Source of the DNA: a virus
Virus record (IMG/VR): IMGVR_UViG_3300046028_003091
Span: 1-20,996 of that record
DNA: 20,996 nucleotides
Reading direction: 5' to 3' (one strand)
Notes under the pieces: generated by a model
Told to the model about the DNA's origin: nothing
Databases searched by the model: none
Seen by the model: the letters and a program-made list of their open reading frames with translations, nothing else
Part shown: positions 20,845-20,996 of the stretch, piece by piece
Layout of the letters: every line of letters begins with the position of its first letter
Position numbering within the stretch: position 1 is the stretch's first letter
Translations under genes and position numbers: made by a program

Positions 20845-20996
20845 CTATATCAAGGCTGCAGCGGCAGCGCAAGGTTTTTTGCGCTCATCGAACAGCGCTT
20901 CGATGTTGCGCAGTGCTCGGCGCAAGTTGTCCATGCGGCTGTTGTGATGCATCGGGTATTCGGCCTCAATGGCTGCGCGCATCGCCACCTTGAAGT
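20845..20996 (-). CDS. 3' end of an unrecognised gene (partial at window edge)
   Basis: The last 49 codons of a gene running in from the right edge; the frame is complete from base 20994 and ends at a TAG at 20845-20847. The visible C-terminus has a mixed-charge helical stretch (MDNLRRALRNIEALFDERKK) followed by an Ala-rich end (CAAAAALI). No domain can be named from this fragment. It points the same way as the packaging genes and is followed about 35 bases later by an intrinsic terminator, so it may be the last gene of the preceding transcription unit. That it is coding rests on the open frame, normal composition and the well-placed terminator; the function is unknown. Confidence 0.5.
   Translation of the reverse strand, partial: FKVAMRAAIEAEYPMHHNSRMDNLRRALRNIEALFDERKKPCAAAAALI

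Noticed and set aside
1-20996. tRNA genes, CRISPR arrays, insertion sequences, attachment sites, integrase or repressor
   Set aside because: No cloverleaf with a T-loop consensus, no regularly spaced direct repeats outside coding arrays, no transposase or recombinase motif, and almost no non-coding space in which they could lie.

Overview
The window is a nearly gap-free late (virion morphogenesis) region of a double-stranded DNA tailed phage or prophage. Everything I can support with confidence lies on the minus strand, so it reads from the right end to the left end. The gene set (terminase, very large portal with a C-terminal coiled coil, scaffold, SU10-type major capsid protein, adaptor, no tape measure, no sheath or major tail protein, three large Gly/Ala/Gln-rich internal-protein candidates, one fibre/spike) points to a short-tailed, podovirus-type virion. 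High GC, GC-rich codon use and protein style suggest a proteobacterial host, most likely a beta-proteobacterium such as Burkholderiales. The host call is inference only; there is no integrase, repressor or host gene here that would settle lifestyle.

Layout, in transcription order. (1) 20996-20845: the last 49 codons of an unrecognised gene, closed by an intrinsic terminator (about 20778-20809). (2) 20738-16792: packaging and portal block, small terminase candidate, large terminase and 787-residue portal, tightly coupled. (3) 16805-14388: two small proteins, scaffold (TTG start), major capsid protein. (4) 14333-11651: small, mostly beta-rich proteins of head decoration, completion or connector type, including an SU10-type adaptor; a terminator at 13845-13867 divides this block just after the capsid and its neighbour. 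(5) 11649-8180: a laminin-G/concanavalin-like protein, a polysaccharide-lyase-like jelly-roll protein, a 512-residue virion protein that may be a tail hub/nozzle, and a small protein. (6) 8176-2648: four large proteins probably stored in the capsid and ejected with the DNA, one with a striking 18/25-residue repeat. (7) 2450-477: tail fibre/spike behind a third terminator. (8) 413-1: a small holin-like membrane protein and the start of a second membrane-anchored protein, presumably the beginning of the lysis or host-interaction segment outside the window.

The genes work as one assembly line. Terminase pumps DNA through the portal into a scaffolded capsid shell; small beta proteins decorate the shell and close the neck; the adaptor and hub/nozzle candidate form the short tail; the internal proteins leave through it at infection; the fibre and the carbohydrate-active proteins deal with the cell surface. 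Most junctions are stop/start overlaps or gaps of a few bases, implying translational coupling. No stretch over 300 bases lacks a gene; the largest minus-strand gap is 2451-2647. I see no tRNA, CRISPR, transposon or diversity-generating element. The best leads are the 18/25-residue repeat protein, the adjacent lectin-like and lyase-like virion genes, the collinear terminators, and a small opposite-strand membrane ORF in the only sizeable gap.
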